A stretch of DNA of 64,000 nucleotides from Parabacteroides sp. TM07-1AC (GCF_003480915.1 NZ_QUKD01000003.1:1-64000), one strand, 5' to 3'; positions 18,075 through 27,315 are shown, numbered from the stretch's first letter. A program made the numbers and translations. The notes: a model not told the origin generated them from the letters alone.

Positions 18075-18312
18075 GAAGGACACAAAAGGACAAAAAGGAC
18101 ACCGTCACAATTTCAAAACGGGAATGAAAATACCAGGCATTCTGCGTAGTATATATCTTTAGGAAAGTTATTTACAAACCGAATAAACTATGCCTAATAT
18201 TTACCAACAAAAACCGGAAGAAAGACGAATAATATGCAGCCTTTTAAGACTGACTGCATACCCCCTCATCTCAAAATTGTGACGGTGTCCTTTTTGTCCT
18301 TTCGTGTCCTTC
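18075..18312. repeat. 39-bp inverted repeat bounding a 160-bp segment
   Basis: Arms 18075-18113 and 18274-18312 match at 38 of 39 positions and contain internal direct repeats of AAAGGACA. The enclosed 160 bp has no clear promoter and only a 30-codon open frame (18190-18282). It could be a MITE-like element, an invertible segment or a structured RNA. Confidence 0.7.
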
Positions 18313-18433
18313 GCCTGTTTAGGAGATCGTTCACCAGCGATCTATACAACTGATAAACAACAAGTAACACTCATAAAACATCTTCACACATAAGAGGGGG
18401 CACGTGCAACTAGGGTATGCAAAAAGGGAGCAT

Positions 18434-18819
18434 TTATTTCCCAAATTCTTCTGCATCTTCCGACATATAATAGTAACGTTTCACGGTAGCGGCATCGACC
18501 TTAAAGTCGAAAATAGCATACATCAGATGGTGAAGGCGACCATCGGGATGTGCCGTGTTACCGCCTTTCAGCATCCGGTCGATATGCTTCATGCCGAAAG
18601 CCACCTGCTGATGCCGTCGCACGGGTACCGGCTGGCGATCTTCAGGATAAATCACCGCAGCCCCCAGGCGTTCGGCAAGGTGCTTTTTATAGCTTTTCAG
18701 CTTTCGTTCGTTACGGAGCGACAGACCTCTATCGCTTTCTTTCTCACGACGCAACCGTTCGATCTCGTCATGCAACGCATCCAGTGAAAGGGATGCGGGG
18801 GATTCTTCTTTTTTTTCAT
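18434..18819 (-). CDS. Small conserved-looking protein of unknown function, start disrupted by A8 tract
   Basis: The open frame from a TTG at 18775 encodes 113 aa: a charged coiled-coil N-terminus (EIERLRREKESDR), a basic middle, and a C-terminus ending YYYMSEDAEEFGK. I do not recognise the family. Upstream the frame stays open to an eight-A tract right after an ATG at 18819, but that ATG is one base out of frame; nine (or six) A would give MKKKEESPASLS joined to the rest. So either a homopolymer error, slippage, or the TTG start applies. The interval given includes the presumed ATG. Confidence 0.5.
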
Positions 18820-18887
18820 TTGATGTTTATTTATTATATATTCATTGCCAATGAAGATGGCAACAGATTCAGTGTTTATCTACAACG

Positions 18888-18917
18888 AAGCCCCGAAAGA
18901 CGAATCCCCCGGGGCTT
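18888..18917 (-). terminator. Hairpin downstream of the DUF6383 gene
   Basis: AAGCCCCG pairs with CGGGGCTT around a 14-base loop, 155 bp past the stop at 19072. The T run is better on the plus strand, so direction is uncertain. The third surface-protein gene has a hairpin at the same relative position. The remaining 18918-19071 shows no gene but resembles the matching region 61984-62162. Confidence 0.5.
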
Positions 18918-19071
18918 GTTTTTGTCTGTTGTTGCTCTTCACAGAGATCGAACAGAAGAACTTTATTTCATTACTTTAGTATTAATACTGACTGCTTATT
19001 CACCCATCGCGGGGTACTTAGTTCGATATCACCGCGCAGTCAATTTAAATTTATTGATTATAAATAGTTTC

Positions 19072-22000
19072 TTATTTTACGATTGCTTTTACAGCAGCTT
19101 CACCTTCTACGGCTACTACAACTACACCCTGAGGAGCAGCGATTGTAGCGTTATCGGAAGAAAGAACTGTGTTGGCAATTGTCTGGCCAAGAACGTTGCT
19201 GATAGTAACTTTCTTACCAGCTGCACCGTTGATAACAACTTCACCTTCCTTAGCGATTACAGATACTTCAGAAGCGTTGATACCTTCATTTGCTGTCGGG
19301 TTGCCTTTTTCGTCTTCGTTCATGTTGTAAACGTCAGCATTCTTAATATTATCGACAACTACGATCACACCGTTCATCCATTTCAGATAACCCGGAGTTG
19401 TTTTGATCTTACCGTCTGCCAGGTTATAATCAGCTGTTTCGATCACGAACGACTTAGCTTCGGCATCTACATAACGGAATGCGAATTTAGCTTCGTTGAA
19501 TGCAGTAGTGTTTACTGTCAGTTTTTTATTATCACTCTTGATGATCAATGTATCACCGATATGTTTAGCAGGAACGAACGCCAACTTCACATAACCTTCA
19601 GAGTTTGTATACGGATTGATACCACCATGTTTGTTAGCATCTACCCATGCACGGGCTGTATCTTTCAGGTTCACCAGGTAACGGCCTTCAGTGTAAGCCT
19701 TAATCGGTTGAGCGTGTGAACAACCAGGATTGAATCCGTGTTCCGGACACCATGTGCCAGCCGGTACGTAGTTAGGTTCAACCATCAGCATATACTGAGG
19801 ACGATATGTTTCAGCAGGAGCATAAGCGCTGTCGACAACCATTGCGGGGGCGATAGCAGGGAACTGAACCTGATTGTTCATACCCAAGAACTGACCGTTT
19901 TCGAACAATACTTCCTTGTTGTTGCCTTCGCGGAAGATAGAGATCGTATCCAAAGTGGCATCCTTTACATTGTCCAGACGACGATACATTTCATAAGCTA
20001 ACGGAGCTACTACAAAGCGGTCGTTTTCTTCTCTTTCATACAGGTCAGTAGAAGAAACCAAACCTTTGTTCAATGAAGAACCTGCATAGGCTTTGTTGAA
20101 GTCTTTTGTAACATCGAATGTGTTGTAACCTGTTGTTGCATCTAACACAACCGGACGTAAGTTCAATGTATTGTCTGTATCCAAACGCAGTGTGAACTGA
20201 GTAGCTTTAGTAGGATCTGCTGCATTTGCATTGGCAGAAGATACATAAGTGATCTTAGAGAAGTCTGCATCAGCTGCTTTAACATACAACGGTTCGTTAT
20301 ACTGGTTCTTGAATGTGTAAGAAACCACTTTCAACGTATCGAGCACTTCTGCGTAGTTGCTGATAGTTGCGTCATAATAACCGATTGTGCTAACTACATA
20401 GATAGAGTCGGTAACAGCATGGTCTTTATCGCGTTTCTGATTGTGAGCGATTGCTTCGTAGATCAAACCTTCTTCCTGGTCGATGTTCAAACCGATTACG
20501 TGGTAGCCGGCATCTTTGTCTTCACCGTGGTTTTCAGTAAACCAAGCCGTATTGTCGTAAACACCTGCATAAGAACCGATGTTGAAACGAGACATTTCCA
20601 GCTGATCCAATGTTTTGTAACCGTCTGTTGCTGCATGAGCGGCAACCGGAGTGATGATGTATTTGTCTGCACCGCTTACGTAAGTGTACGGAGAAGTTGT
20701 TGTATACAGTGCGTTTACACCAACAAATTCAAATGTAACTTCCGGAGTTTCACGGTTAGTAAGTACATACTTTGATTTATCTGCATTCAATGTCAACGCC
20801 CATTCGCCTTCCAATACGTTGCGAACTGTTTTGTTGTATGCGTGGTCAGTAGTTGTTTTTCCTGTTGCTACCAGGTAACCTTCTGCTTTTGCATTATCCG
20901 TTGAATAATCTTTGATCTTTTCTACCGTGAAGAATTTACCTTTCTGAAGAACATCCTGCCATTTAGCCAATGTACCTGTACCCAGAGAGAATGTAACAGT
21001 TTTAGGAGTAGCACCTGCACCCATATATACTGCATCCGGCACTTTGTAGTAACCTACCGTTCCTGCACTAGTCAGAGTCAAAACTACTTCAGAAGGATTT
21101 ACTTCGCCTGCATACGTCTGTGCCGTGAATACAGCTAAGTCGCCATCTTTCATATCTGAAAGTTTATCAACAGTAGTGAAGCCCCAAGCCACAGTTGCAG
21201 CGCCTTCAATCATATCCTTTCTACCGATGATAAATTTGTTGCCTGATTTCAGGTTGAAATTATTACCACCCAGATCAACAACAGTCAGGAAGCCAGTAAA
21301 CGGATTTCCTTTGATATCTGTTTTACCATTATCGTAAGAAGCAGCTAATGTGATACCACCGTTTTCAATTTTAGCTAAGTTTTCAGCTGTGATATCTTGC
21401 AGAGTACCTTTTGAGAAGCTAAGAACGGCTACGGATTTTTCAGCACTCAGAGATCCATCTGTAGCTTCCCATGACAGGGTAGTTCCGGTAATAGACAACA
21501 CTTTACCATCAGCAGCCTTTGCTATAAAGCCATTTCCTACCTTTACAATAGAGAAAGAAGCTTCATCCTTCAAAGCAACCTGAGCATCACCGTCGAACAG
21601 CGAGTAAGTACCACTTGAATTCAGTTTGATTGTCAGGGCTGTGTTTGTTGTAGCAGCAGCTTCTGCACCTGTTCCGTCAGCTTTAACAGCATTTACTGTA
21701 GTAGCATCTCCAGCCGGAGTAACATACAACACGCCTGTTGTTCCGTTAGTCCATGCCAGTGCACCGGCAGGAACCTGGGGAGCTACAGAAGGAGCAGTTG
21801 TTATCAAAGCGAACTTCGAAGCATCGGTAGCAGCAGTTGCTGTACCATCATCAGCTGTTAAATAAAGAACTTTATTCGCAGCATTGTTTGCATCTTTATC
21901 GATAGAGGGAATGGAGCTACCAGCAAGAGTGATAGCACTAGCAGCAATCTGACTGATACCATTAGAGCCTTTCATAATCTGACCCTCAGCATTCACCGTA

Positions 22001-22608
22001 AACTGTGCTTTATCCTGCAAGCCCAACATAGCGATAGTTGTTCCGTCCAGATAAATAACAGTTGTCCCGGTTGTATTAACCGCATACTTACCATCGATTG
22101 TTACATAAACAAAACTACCATCAGCTGTTTTGCTATAAGCAGGAGTCGTTGCGATGTAAAGGTAAGCATCAGCGCTACCAGTACTTACAAATGCAGGACC
22201 ATCCGCCAGCTTTAAATCAGGGAGAGATCCATCAGCAGTTTTCAATAAATCAGAAGTAGTGCCTAACGTCACAAACTCCACCCCGGAAGCTCCCAAGCCT
22301 ACAGTAGCATCAGCTTGTGTAAGCTGGTTATCTTCAGCCAAACCAACATTTGCCAATTTAAATGCGCCAGATTCTTCATCAACAACTTGCCACAGCATTG
22401 CATTGCCAAATTCACCAGTGGCAGTAGTTGTAGTAACAGTTGATAATGTTCCTTCAGCAGCAGACAAAGTCTTCGTACCATCAGTAGTTACAATATACTT
22501 GTAACCGGCAGTGACGGCACCCGTCACTTTAATGATCCCCGCTTCCGCTGTCACAGAATAGCCGGCTGCCAAAAAAGCAGCCATCATCAGAGATAACTTT
22601 TTGTTCAT
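19072..22608 (-). CDS. DUF6383 surface (S-layer-type) protein, complete
   Basis: A 1178-aa exported protein. The signal peptide is MNKKLSLMMAAFLAAGYSV ending at AEA. The long body is rich in Thr, Ala, Asp, Gly and Val with almost no Cys, as usual for S-layer or heavily glycosylated proteins. The last 110 residues form the DUF6383 region: a GYLKW motif, GNPTANEG, then VTISNVLGQTIAN and a final AVEGEAAVKAIVK. This is near identical to the end of the gene at 62163. The C-terminus resembles a type IX secretion sorting domain. It is preceded by an invertible promoter that currently faces away, so it is predicted silent in this clone. Confidence 0.9.
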   Translation of the reverse strand: MNKKLSLMMAAFLAAGYSVTAEAGIIKVTGAVTAGYKYIVTTDGTKTLSAAEGTLSTVTTTTATGEFGNAMLWQVVDEESGAFKLANVGLAEDNQLTQADATVGLGASGVEFVTLGTTSDLLKTADGSLPDLKLADGPAFVSTGSADAYLYIATTPAYSKTADGSFVYVTIDGKYAVNTTGTTVIYLDGTTIAMLGLQDKAQFTVNAEGQIMKGSNGISQIAASAITLAGSSIPSIDKDANNAANKVLYLTADDGTATAATDASKFALITTAPSVAPQVPAGALAWTNGTTGVLYVTPAGDATTVNAVKADGTGAEAAATTNTALTIKLNSSGTYSLFDGDAQVALKDEASFSIVKVGNGFIAKAADGKVLSITGTTLSWEATDGSLSAEKSVAVLSFSKGTLQDITAENLAKIENGGITLAASYDNGKTDIKGNPFTGFLTVVDLGGNNFNLKSGNKFIIGRKDMIEGAATVAWGFTTVDKLSDMKDGDLAVFTAQTYAGEVNPSEVVLTLTSAGTVGYYKVPDAVYMGAGATPKTVTFSLGTGTLAKWQDVLQKGKFFTVEKIKDYSTDNAKAEGYLVATGKTTTDHAYNKTVRNVLEGEWALTLNADKSKYVLTNRETPEVTFEFVGVNALYTTTSPYTYVSGADKYIITPVAAHAATDGYKTLDQLEMSRFNIGSYAGVYDNTAWFTENHGEDKDAGYHVIGLNIDQEEGLIYEAIAHNQKRDKDHAVTDSIYVVSTIGYYDATISNYAEVLDTLKVVSYTFKNQYNEPLYVKAADADFSKITYVSSANANAADPTKATQFTLRLDTDNTLNLRPVVLDATTGYNTFDVTKDFNKAYAGSSLNKGLVSSTDLYEREENDRFVVAPLAYEMYRRLDNVKDATLDTISIFREGNNKEVLFENGQFLGMNNQVQFPAIAPAMVVDSAYAPAETYRPQYMLMVEPNYVPAGTWCPEHGFNPGCSHAQPIKAYTEGRYLVNLKDTARAWVDANKHGGINPYTNSEGYVKLAFVPAKHIGDTLIIKSDNKKLTVNTTAFNEAKFAFRYVDAEAKSFVIETADYNLADGKIKTTPGYLKWMNGVIVVVDNIKNADVYNMNEDEKGNPTANEGINASEVSVIAKEGEVVINGAAGKKVTISNVLGQTIANTVLSSDNATIAAPQGVVVVAVEGEAAVKAIVK

Positions 22609-22664
22609 AAATCTTTAATTTAATATTAATAATAGTGTTACTTAAAAAGCCTTTTAACCTTAGA
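22609..22664 (-). promoter_or_regulatory. Conserved 5' leader of the DUF6383 gene
   Basis: Matches 1409-1463 with a single-base difference in length, joining the start codon to the left arm of the invertible segment. Confidence 0.6.
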
Positions 22665-22745
22665 CCGGAAACGTTCATCATAGCCACTGACTAGCTAAAA
22701 CGTTCCTTTTTTCTCGTCATTGTTTCCCGCCTTCGTTGAGTTTGT

Positions 22746-22776
22746 TTGGAAAACCCCTATTTTTGTACTACCTTTG
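22746..22776 (+). promoter_or_regulatory. Second promoter-like signal inside the invertible segment
   Basis: -33 TTG at 22746-22748, a 20-bp spacer and -7 TACCTTTG at 22769-22776. The equivalent position in the first locus has only AAACTTTG. Confidence 0.5.
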
Positions 22777-22829
22777 CTATTCGATTGATAAGAAAGAACA
22801 TAACAAAGCAAAAAAACTTAGGAAAAGAA

Positions 22830-22859
22830 TTGCCTATTCAAAACTTATCTGTACTTTTG
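22830..22859 (+). promoter_or_regulatory. Main promoter inside the invertible segment
   Basis: -33 TTG at 22830-22832, a 19-bp spacer and -7 TACTTTTG at 22852-22859, one base from the right arm. Geometry is identical to 1619-1648. Confidence 0.75.
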
Positions 22860-23126
22860 CTGACGAGAAAAAAGGAACGTTTTTTCTAGTCATTACGTAA
22901 CATTCGTATTAATATATAATACAACACATTAATGCCAATTTAAGCACATAAATAATATAGACAAAAAGCCCTTCTCTCCGTCCCTTAACTAGCTGATAAT
23001 CAATCACGCATTTTTCATAGTTTTGAGTACATCGAGAAATCTACGTTTTTTTGGCTCTTTTCCGGCACCCCTTATACATTATTATATATAGGCAATCCCC
23101 AGGTTGTAACGGAGGCTAATAAAAAA

Positions 23127-23166
23127 CCCCGGTCATCGGTAAAGTACTACTTACCGACGACCGGGG
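23127..23166 (-). terminator. Rho-independent terminator of the porin gene
   Basis: CCCCGGTC and ATCGGTAA pair with TTACCGA and GACCGGGG around a short loop; on the minus strand six T follow at 23126-23121. The stretch 22893-23120 upstream of it is AT-rich and holds nothing I can identify. Confidence 0.85.
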
Positions 23167-23201
23167 CATTCTGCCTAAAGTTTTCTACATACTATTCTTC
23201 A

Positions 23202-24365
23202 CTAGAAATAATATCCCAGACTGATATTGAACCGGGCATGCCACGAATTACTTCCCGTACCCGCACCGAATGCATTCCAGTCCGGCCCGAACCAGGGTTG
23301 GTGCAATCCCTGAGCGTAATCGATATAGGCTAGAATCGGCCCGGCAGTAACCAGGCATCCGGTGACATTCTGGAAACTATCGTGGAAGCTCTTGTTCCAC
23401 TTCTGCATCCATCCGAAGTCATTATAGAACTGGATGCTATTCACAATCCCTTTACTGAAAGGGATCTTATAACCGGCACTGATCGAATAGATATTCGCTT
23501 TGGCGGCGACTTCATAAGGTGCATTGAAAGCCGTCATGATAACCAGGTCGCGGTCTTCGCCCGGCTTATCTTTCGGATGCATGGCGTATGTCGATACCTG
23601 CGTCTTTACACTCAGACCCCGCCAATACAATTCATGATGGATGGCAAAAGCATAATGCGTACCGTTCTTTTCCGTATCGAGGTTGTAGAGCATTCCGAAC
23701 TCCGCCGAAACACCCAGTTTTTGCTTTACCTCATCCCCCCAGTTATAAAAGACCTGGCCATTGAACTGGTTTACCTCTTTATTGCGACCCGCCACATCAT
23801 AACTGTAACGATCGCCCGCTGTCTCCGAATCGGAACCGAACAATTCTTCTTCCGAATTCTTAAAGAATGCCAGGGCATATTCCCATTTATCTCCTGTGTA
23901 CATATATTTGATACCCATATCCGAATCGTCTTCCAATCCCAGGTAATAGGCTATCTGGAAGAAATAATTATGTGCCCCGTAAGGTTGTATGCCAAAAGGA
24001 ACGCGGGTCAGTCCGACCTGTAACTGCTGTTTCTCATTGAACTGATACCCGATCCATCCGGATTTAAGCATGGCACCGCCGGAAGCTTTCGCATAGAAAC
24101 GGAAGTCGACGTCCAATAGGATCTTTTTCCAGGAACCGTTCACACCGAGCTTGAACAGGTCGTATCCAAAGTCGCCCCAACGCTTCTTCGATCCTTCTTT
24201 CCAGTCGGAATAGTTGTAATTAAAACGCAGGAATCCGTTAAATTTCAGACGGGGTAATTCTTTCCGGTTAACAACAGAGAGGGTATCAGCACGCAAAGTT
24301 TCGGCACGAGCTACGGTTAACGAAAAGAACAGGCAGGCCAATACGGCAAATGTCATTTGTTTCAT
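23202..24365 (-). CDS. Outer-membrane porin-like beta-barrel protein
   Basis: A 387-aa protein with a signal peptide (MKQMTFAVLACLFFSLTVARA). The body shows alternating aromatic strand patterns (FNGFLRFNYNY, DVDFRFYAKASG) and ends with an aromatic residue (YYF), as outer-membrane barrels do. It resembles phosphate-selective/OprP-type porins in its N-terminal pattern (LKFNGFLRFNY, GQVFYNWGDE), but I cannot assign a substrate. It is divergent from an 11-haem cytochrome gene with 230 bp between; co-function in respiration is inferred from that alone. The intergenic 24366-24595 shows no repeat and no convincing operator. Confidence 0.75.
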   Translation of the reverse strand: MKQMTFAVLACLFFSLTVARAETLRADTLSVVNRKELPRLKFNGFLRFNYNYSDWKEGSKKRWGDFGYDLFKLGVNGSWKKILLDVDFRFYAKASGGAMLKSGWIGYQFNEKQQLQVGLTRVPFGIQPYGAHNYFFQIAYYLGLEDDSDMGIKYMYTGDKWEYALAFFKNSEEELFGSDSETAGDRYSYDVAGRNKEVNQFNGQVFYNWGDEVKQKLGVSAEFGMLYNLDTEKNGTHYAFAIHHELYWRGLSVKTQVSTYAMHPKDKPGEDRDLVIMTAFNAPYEVAAKANIYSISAGYKIPFSKGIVNSIQFYNDFGWMQKWNKSFHDSFQNVTGCLVTAGPILAYIDYAQGLHQPWFGPDWNAFGAGTGSNSWHARFNISLGYYF

Positions 24366-24595
24366 ATCTATAACTGAGTTGAGATGGGTTAAATATATAT
24401 TATCAGATTATCACTCTTTTTATAGAACTCGCCAGGATGCAAAAAGTTTACGGCAAACCCTAAAAAGTGAAGAACGATTGCAAATTAATGCTTCTGTAAA
24501 AAAATACGCAATAAAACAGTCAACCTTTTAAATCCCGCTTTTGTTATTATAAGTAAATAGCGCAACATTGTTTAATCATTTTATCTATACGTACC

Positions 24596-27154
24596 ATGGG
24601 GAGGAACACTTTCTGTAAAAAACTGACGGATGCACTCCTGGCATCTGTGATGGCTGCCACGGCCCTTTTCATAATCAATTACTACCTGAACATACCGACA
24701 GCAGAAGCCTCAACACCGGCCACCGGAAGCCTGCCGGACAAATCTTTTGTCGCATCTACCCTACCAAACAAACCTTTCCCGGCAGAAAAACAATACTGTC
24801 TGACCTGCCACCAGGGAATCGAACCGACCCGTCCGTTGCAATCGGCCATGATGGAACATATCCTGAAGAAAGGGACCGAAATGGGTGATCCCAACGGATG
24901 TGTAGTCTGCCACGGAGGGAATCCACATGAAACGATCAATAAGGATAAAGCTCACTCCGGTAAACCAGCCGGGAGCAAACTTGCCGGTTTTACCCCTGTG
25001 CCCGGGGCACTACAGGTAAACGATAATACCTGCGGCCTCTGCCACGGTGACCATACATACAATGTACACCTCTCCAACATGAACACCGATGCCGGCAAAA
25101 TGAAAGCGATCATGTGGAGCTGGGGGATCGGTACGGAAAATCACGACCATCTTTATGCAGACCATCAGGTACAGGACACAGACGGTGCGGCTCCCCGCTT
25201 CGGCTCCGATACCTATAAAGCGTATATGCAGGAAATGACGAAGAACTTCCCCGGACAATTCCCTGAAAAGTTGAAACAAGTTCCGGAGATATCATTGGAT
25301 CAGCTTGACAGTATGCCCGAACAGGCTGCCTATACTTACCTGAGAAATTGTAACGCCTGCCATCTGAGTAACAAGGGGATGCAGGACAGAGGGCATTTCC
25401 GTGGAATGGGCTGTGCTGCCTGCCACAACCTTTACAGCAATGAAGGATATTATGAAGGGAACGATCCTTCCATCGATAAAAAAGAGAAAGGTCACCTATT
25501 GGTACACTCCATGCAGGGGACTCGTAAATCACCGGTAACAGTAAACGGTAAACAGTTCACCGGCATACAGGTATCTACCTGCGCTGCCTGCCACTCCGCC
25601 GGACGCAGGATCGGGCATGCCTACCAGGGATTGATGGCTCTGGATCACGGCGACAACCGCGGGCCGTTCGATGAAAAGGGATTGCCGCAGGAAGCCAACG
25701 GCGGATATGTATTCAAGTATATCCGCGACGATGCTCACCATAAGATAGATAAGGACGGCAAGACTGTTACCGGTTTGTTATGCCAGGATTGCCATACCAC
25801 CAACTCGATGCACGGCAACGGGAATATCGGAACTACCACGTTGGCAACCGTCGAAATAGAATGTGCTGACTGTCATGGTATCCCGGATAAATATCCCTGG
25901 GAGTTGCCGATCGGCTACGGGGATGAGTTCGGGAAGGTGCTCGATATGAAAAAGGCTCGTGGCCTGGCAGACCAGCCGATGGATGTCACCGTACAGTTTG
26001 CGACCGTTTATCCGAAAGAAGACGGTTACCTGTTATCTGCGCGGGGAAATGCCTTGGGTAATGTCGTAAAAAAAGGGAATAAAGTGATCGTCCATTCCGA
26101 AACGGGACTCGACTTTGAGGTTCCTGTGCTCAAACAAGCGGCGAAAGATGAAAGCTGGTCTGATCCTGTCAAGGCAAAAACGGCCATGGTTGCCGTCGGG
26201 AAACATATGGAGAAGCTGGAATGTTATGCCTGTCACTCTACCTGGGCGGCACAGTATTACGGTTACAAATATGTGATCGATTACACTCAAAACTCTATCG
26301 ACTGGCTTACCTCGGCTGAAAAGGTAAATCCGGACGGGACATCTGCCGATCGGAACGGTCGGTATGTCATGCAACCCGGTGCTCCGACCTACGGAGATTA
26401 CAGTCATATGCGCTGGGAGAATCCGCCGCTGGGCGTTAATGGCGAAGGCCGTGTAACTCCGTTGGTAGGGGTTATACAAACTGTCGGAACGGTGATCGGC
26501 CCCGACGGAAAGACAATCACCTGGAACCGGGTAGCCAAAACAGCCGAAGGATACGATGCAATGGAACTGGCTCCTCTGAATCCTCACACTACATCCAAGG
26601 CTTCCCGCGATTGTTCCGATTGTCATGGCAGTCAGGTCGCTATGGGTTATGGCATGGATGGAGGCATGTACGATGCTGAACCGCAAACGCCCCGTTATGC
26701 GGATGTGGTAACAGCCGACCAGGAGAATGTCAGTCATTTTACCCAAGCACAGATCAGCGCGATCAAAGACTTGCACGGTGACTTTATGCAATTACTTAAC
26801 GCTGAAGGCAAACAGGTACAGACTATCGATACACACTGGCCCACTTCCATGCCGCTGACTACGGATCAACGCGACCGGCTGGCACGCGGAGGTACTTGCA
26901 TGGCCTGTCATCAGGATATACCGGACGGTTCCATCCCGATGAAGATGTTGGGCAAAGTAGCCAAGGTTGCCAACCTGACATTCGCTCCGGCAGACGATCA
27001 CGCTCATTTGCTTAGGGAGAATAATATCCTGATAGCCTGGATAAAAGTGATTGCTATTATATGCGGTATCCTTATTATACCGGTTATTGGCATCTGTTAT
27101 GCCAAAAGGAAACCGATACTGGCTTGGGTACATAAAATAACGGAGGGCAAATAA
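24596..27154 (+). CDS. Eleven-haem c-type cytochrome, membrane anchored at both ends
   Basis: An 852-aa protein with eleven CXXCH haem-binding motifs, from YCLTCHQG near residue 68 to TCMACHQD near 770. An N-terminal hydrophobic segment (about 13-31) serves as signal or anchor, and a C-terminal membrane helix (IAWIKVIAIICGILIIPVIG) is followed by a short basic tail. It is thus held in the inner membrane with a large periplasmic haem domain, suited to pass electrons from quinol or another donor to a periplasmic acceptor. I do not recognise the substrate; no clear NrfA or tetrathionate-reductase signature was found. Haem attachment would need a cytochrome c maturation system encoded elsewhere. 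Confidence 0.88.
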   Translation: MGRNTFCKKLTDALLASVMAATALFIINYYLNIPTAEASTPATGSLPDKSFVASTLPNKPFPAEKQYCLTCHQGIEPTRPLQSAMMEHILKKGTEMGDPNGCVVCHGGNPHETINKDKAHSGKPAGSKLAGFTPVPGALQVNDNTCGLCHGDHTYNVHLSNMNTDAGKMKAIMWSWGIGTENHDHLYADHQVQDTDGAAPRFGSDTYKAYMQEMTKNFPGQFPEKLKQVPEISLDQLDSMPEQAAYTYLRNCNACHLSNKGMQDRGHFRGMGCAACHNLYSNEGYYEGNDPSIDKKEKGHLLVHSMQGTRKSPVTVNGKQFTGIQVSTCAACHSAGRRIGHAYQGLMALDHGDNRGPFDEKGLPQEANGGYVFKYIRDDAHHKIDKDGKTVTGLLCQDCHTTNSMHGNGNIGTTTLATVEIECADCHGIPDKYPWELPIGYGDEFGKVLDMKKARGLADQPMDVTVQFATVYPKEDGYLLSARGNALGNVVKKGNKVIVHSETGLDFEVPVLKQAAKDESWSDPVKAKTAMVAVGKHMEKLECYACHSTWAAQYYGYKYVIDYTQNSIDWLTSAEKVNPDGTSADRNGRYVMQPGAPTYGDYSHMRWENPPLGVNGEGRVTPLVGVIQTVGTVIGPDGKTITWNRVAKTAEGYDAMELAPLNPHTTSKASRDCSDCHGSQVAMGYGMDGGMYDAEPQTPRYADVVTADQENVSHFTQAQISAIKDLHGDFMQLLNAEGKQVQTIDTHWPTSMPLTTDQRDRLARGGTCMACHQDIPDGSIPMKMLGKVAKVANLTFAPADDHAHLLRENNILIAWIKVIAIICGILIIPVIGICYAKRKPILAWVHKITEGK

Positions 27155-27253
27155 AGCCTCTCGTCATCCGAACCTGTTCACCGGATAAGTGAATGTTTCT
27201 GTTCTTATCAGAAGAACTATTTATCTGTATTGATAATAGTGAACTATCCAAAA

Positions 27254-27290
27254 CAGTAACCCAACAAAGCTGCACCTTGTTGGGTTACTG
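27254..27290. terminator. Strong hairpin after the cytochrome gene
   Basis: A 14-bp perfect stem (CAGTAACCCAACAA and its complement) around a 9-base loop, about 100 bp past the cytochrome stop. No T run follows on the plus strand, so it may be an mRNA 3' end stabiliser. Confidence 0.5.
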
Positions 27291-27315
27291 CACAAATCGG
27301 CTAAAAGTCGAAATA

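Larger units (their letters stand above)
22688..22892 (-). promoter_or_regulatory. Invertible promoter segment (phase switch), OFF orientation
   Basis: Inverted repeat arms of 32 bp at 22688-22719 and 22861-22892 match at 30 positions and share the AACGTTCCTTTTTTCTCGTCA half with the segment at 1486-1682. The 141 bp between hold two rightward promoters (22746-22776 and 22830-22859), both pointing away from the gene at 22608. No good leftward -7 box was found inside, so the gene should be silent until inversion. Confidence 0.87.

Noticed and set aside
18190..18282. 30-codon open frame inside the 39-bp inverted repeat
   Set aside because: Too short, runs into the repeat arm, no consensus promoter; only noted in the finding.
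27222..27246. Copy of ATAGTGAACTA at 27236 as a further switch arm
   Set aside because: It lacks an inverted partner at useful distance and flanking matches to the arms at 41991 and 42243.
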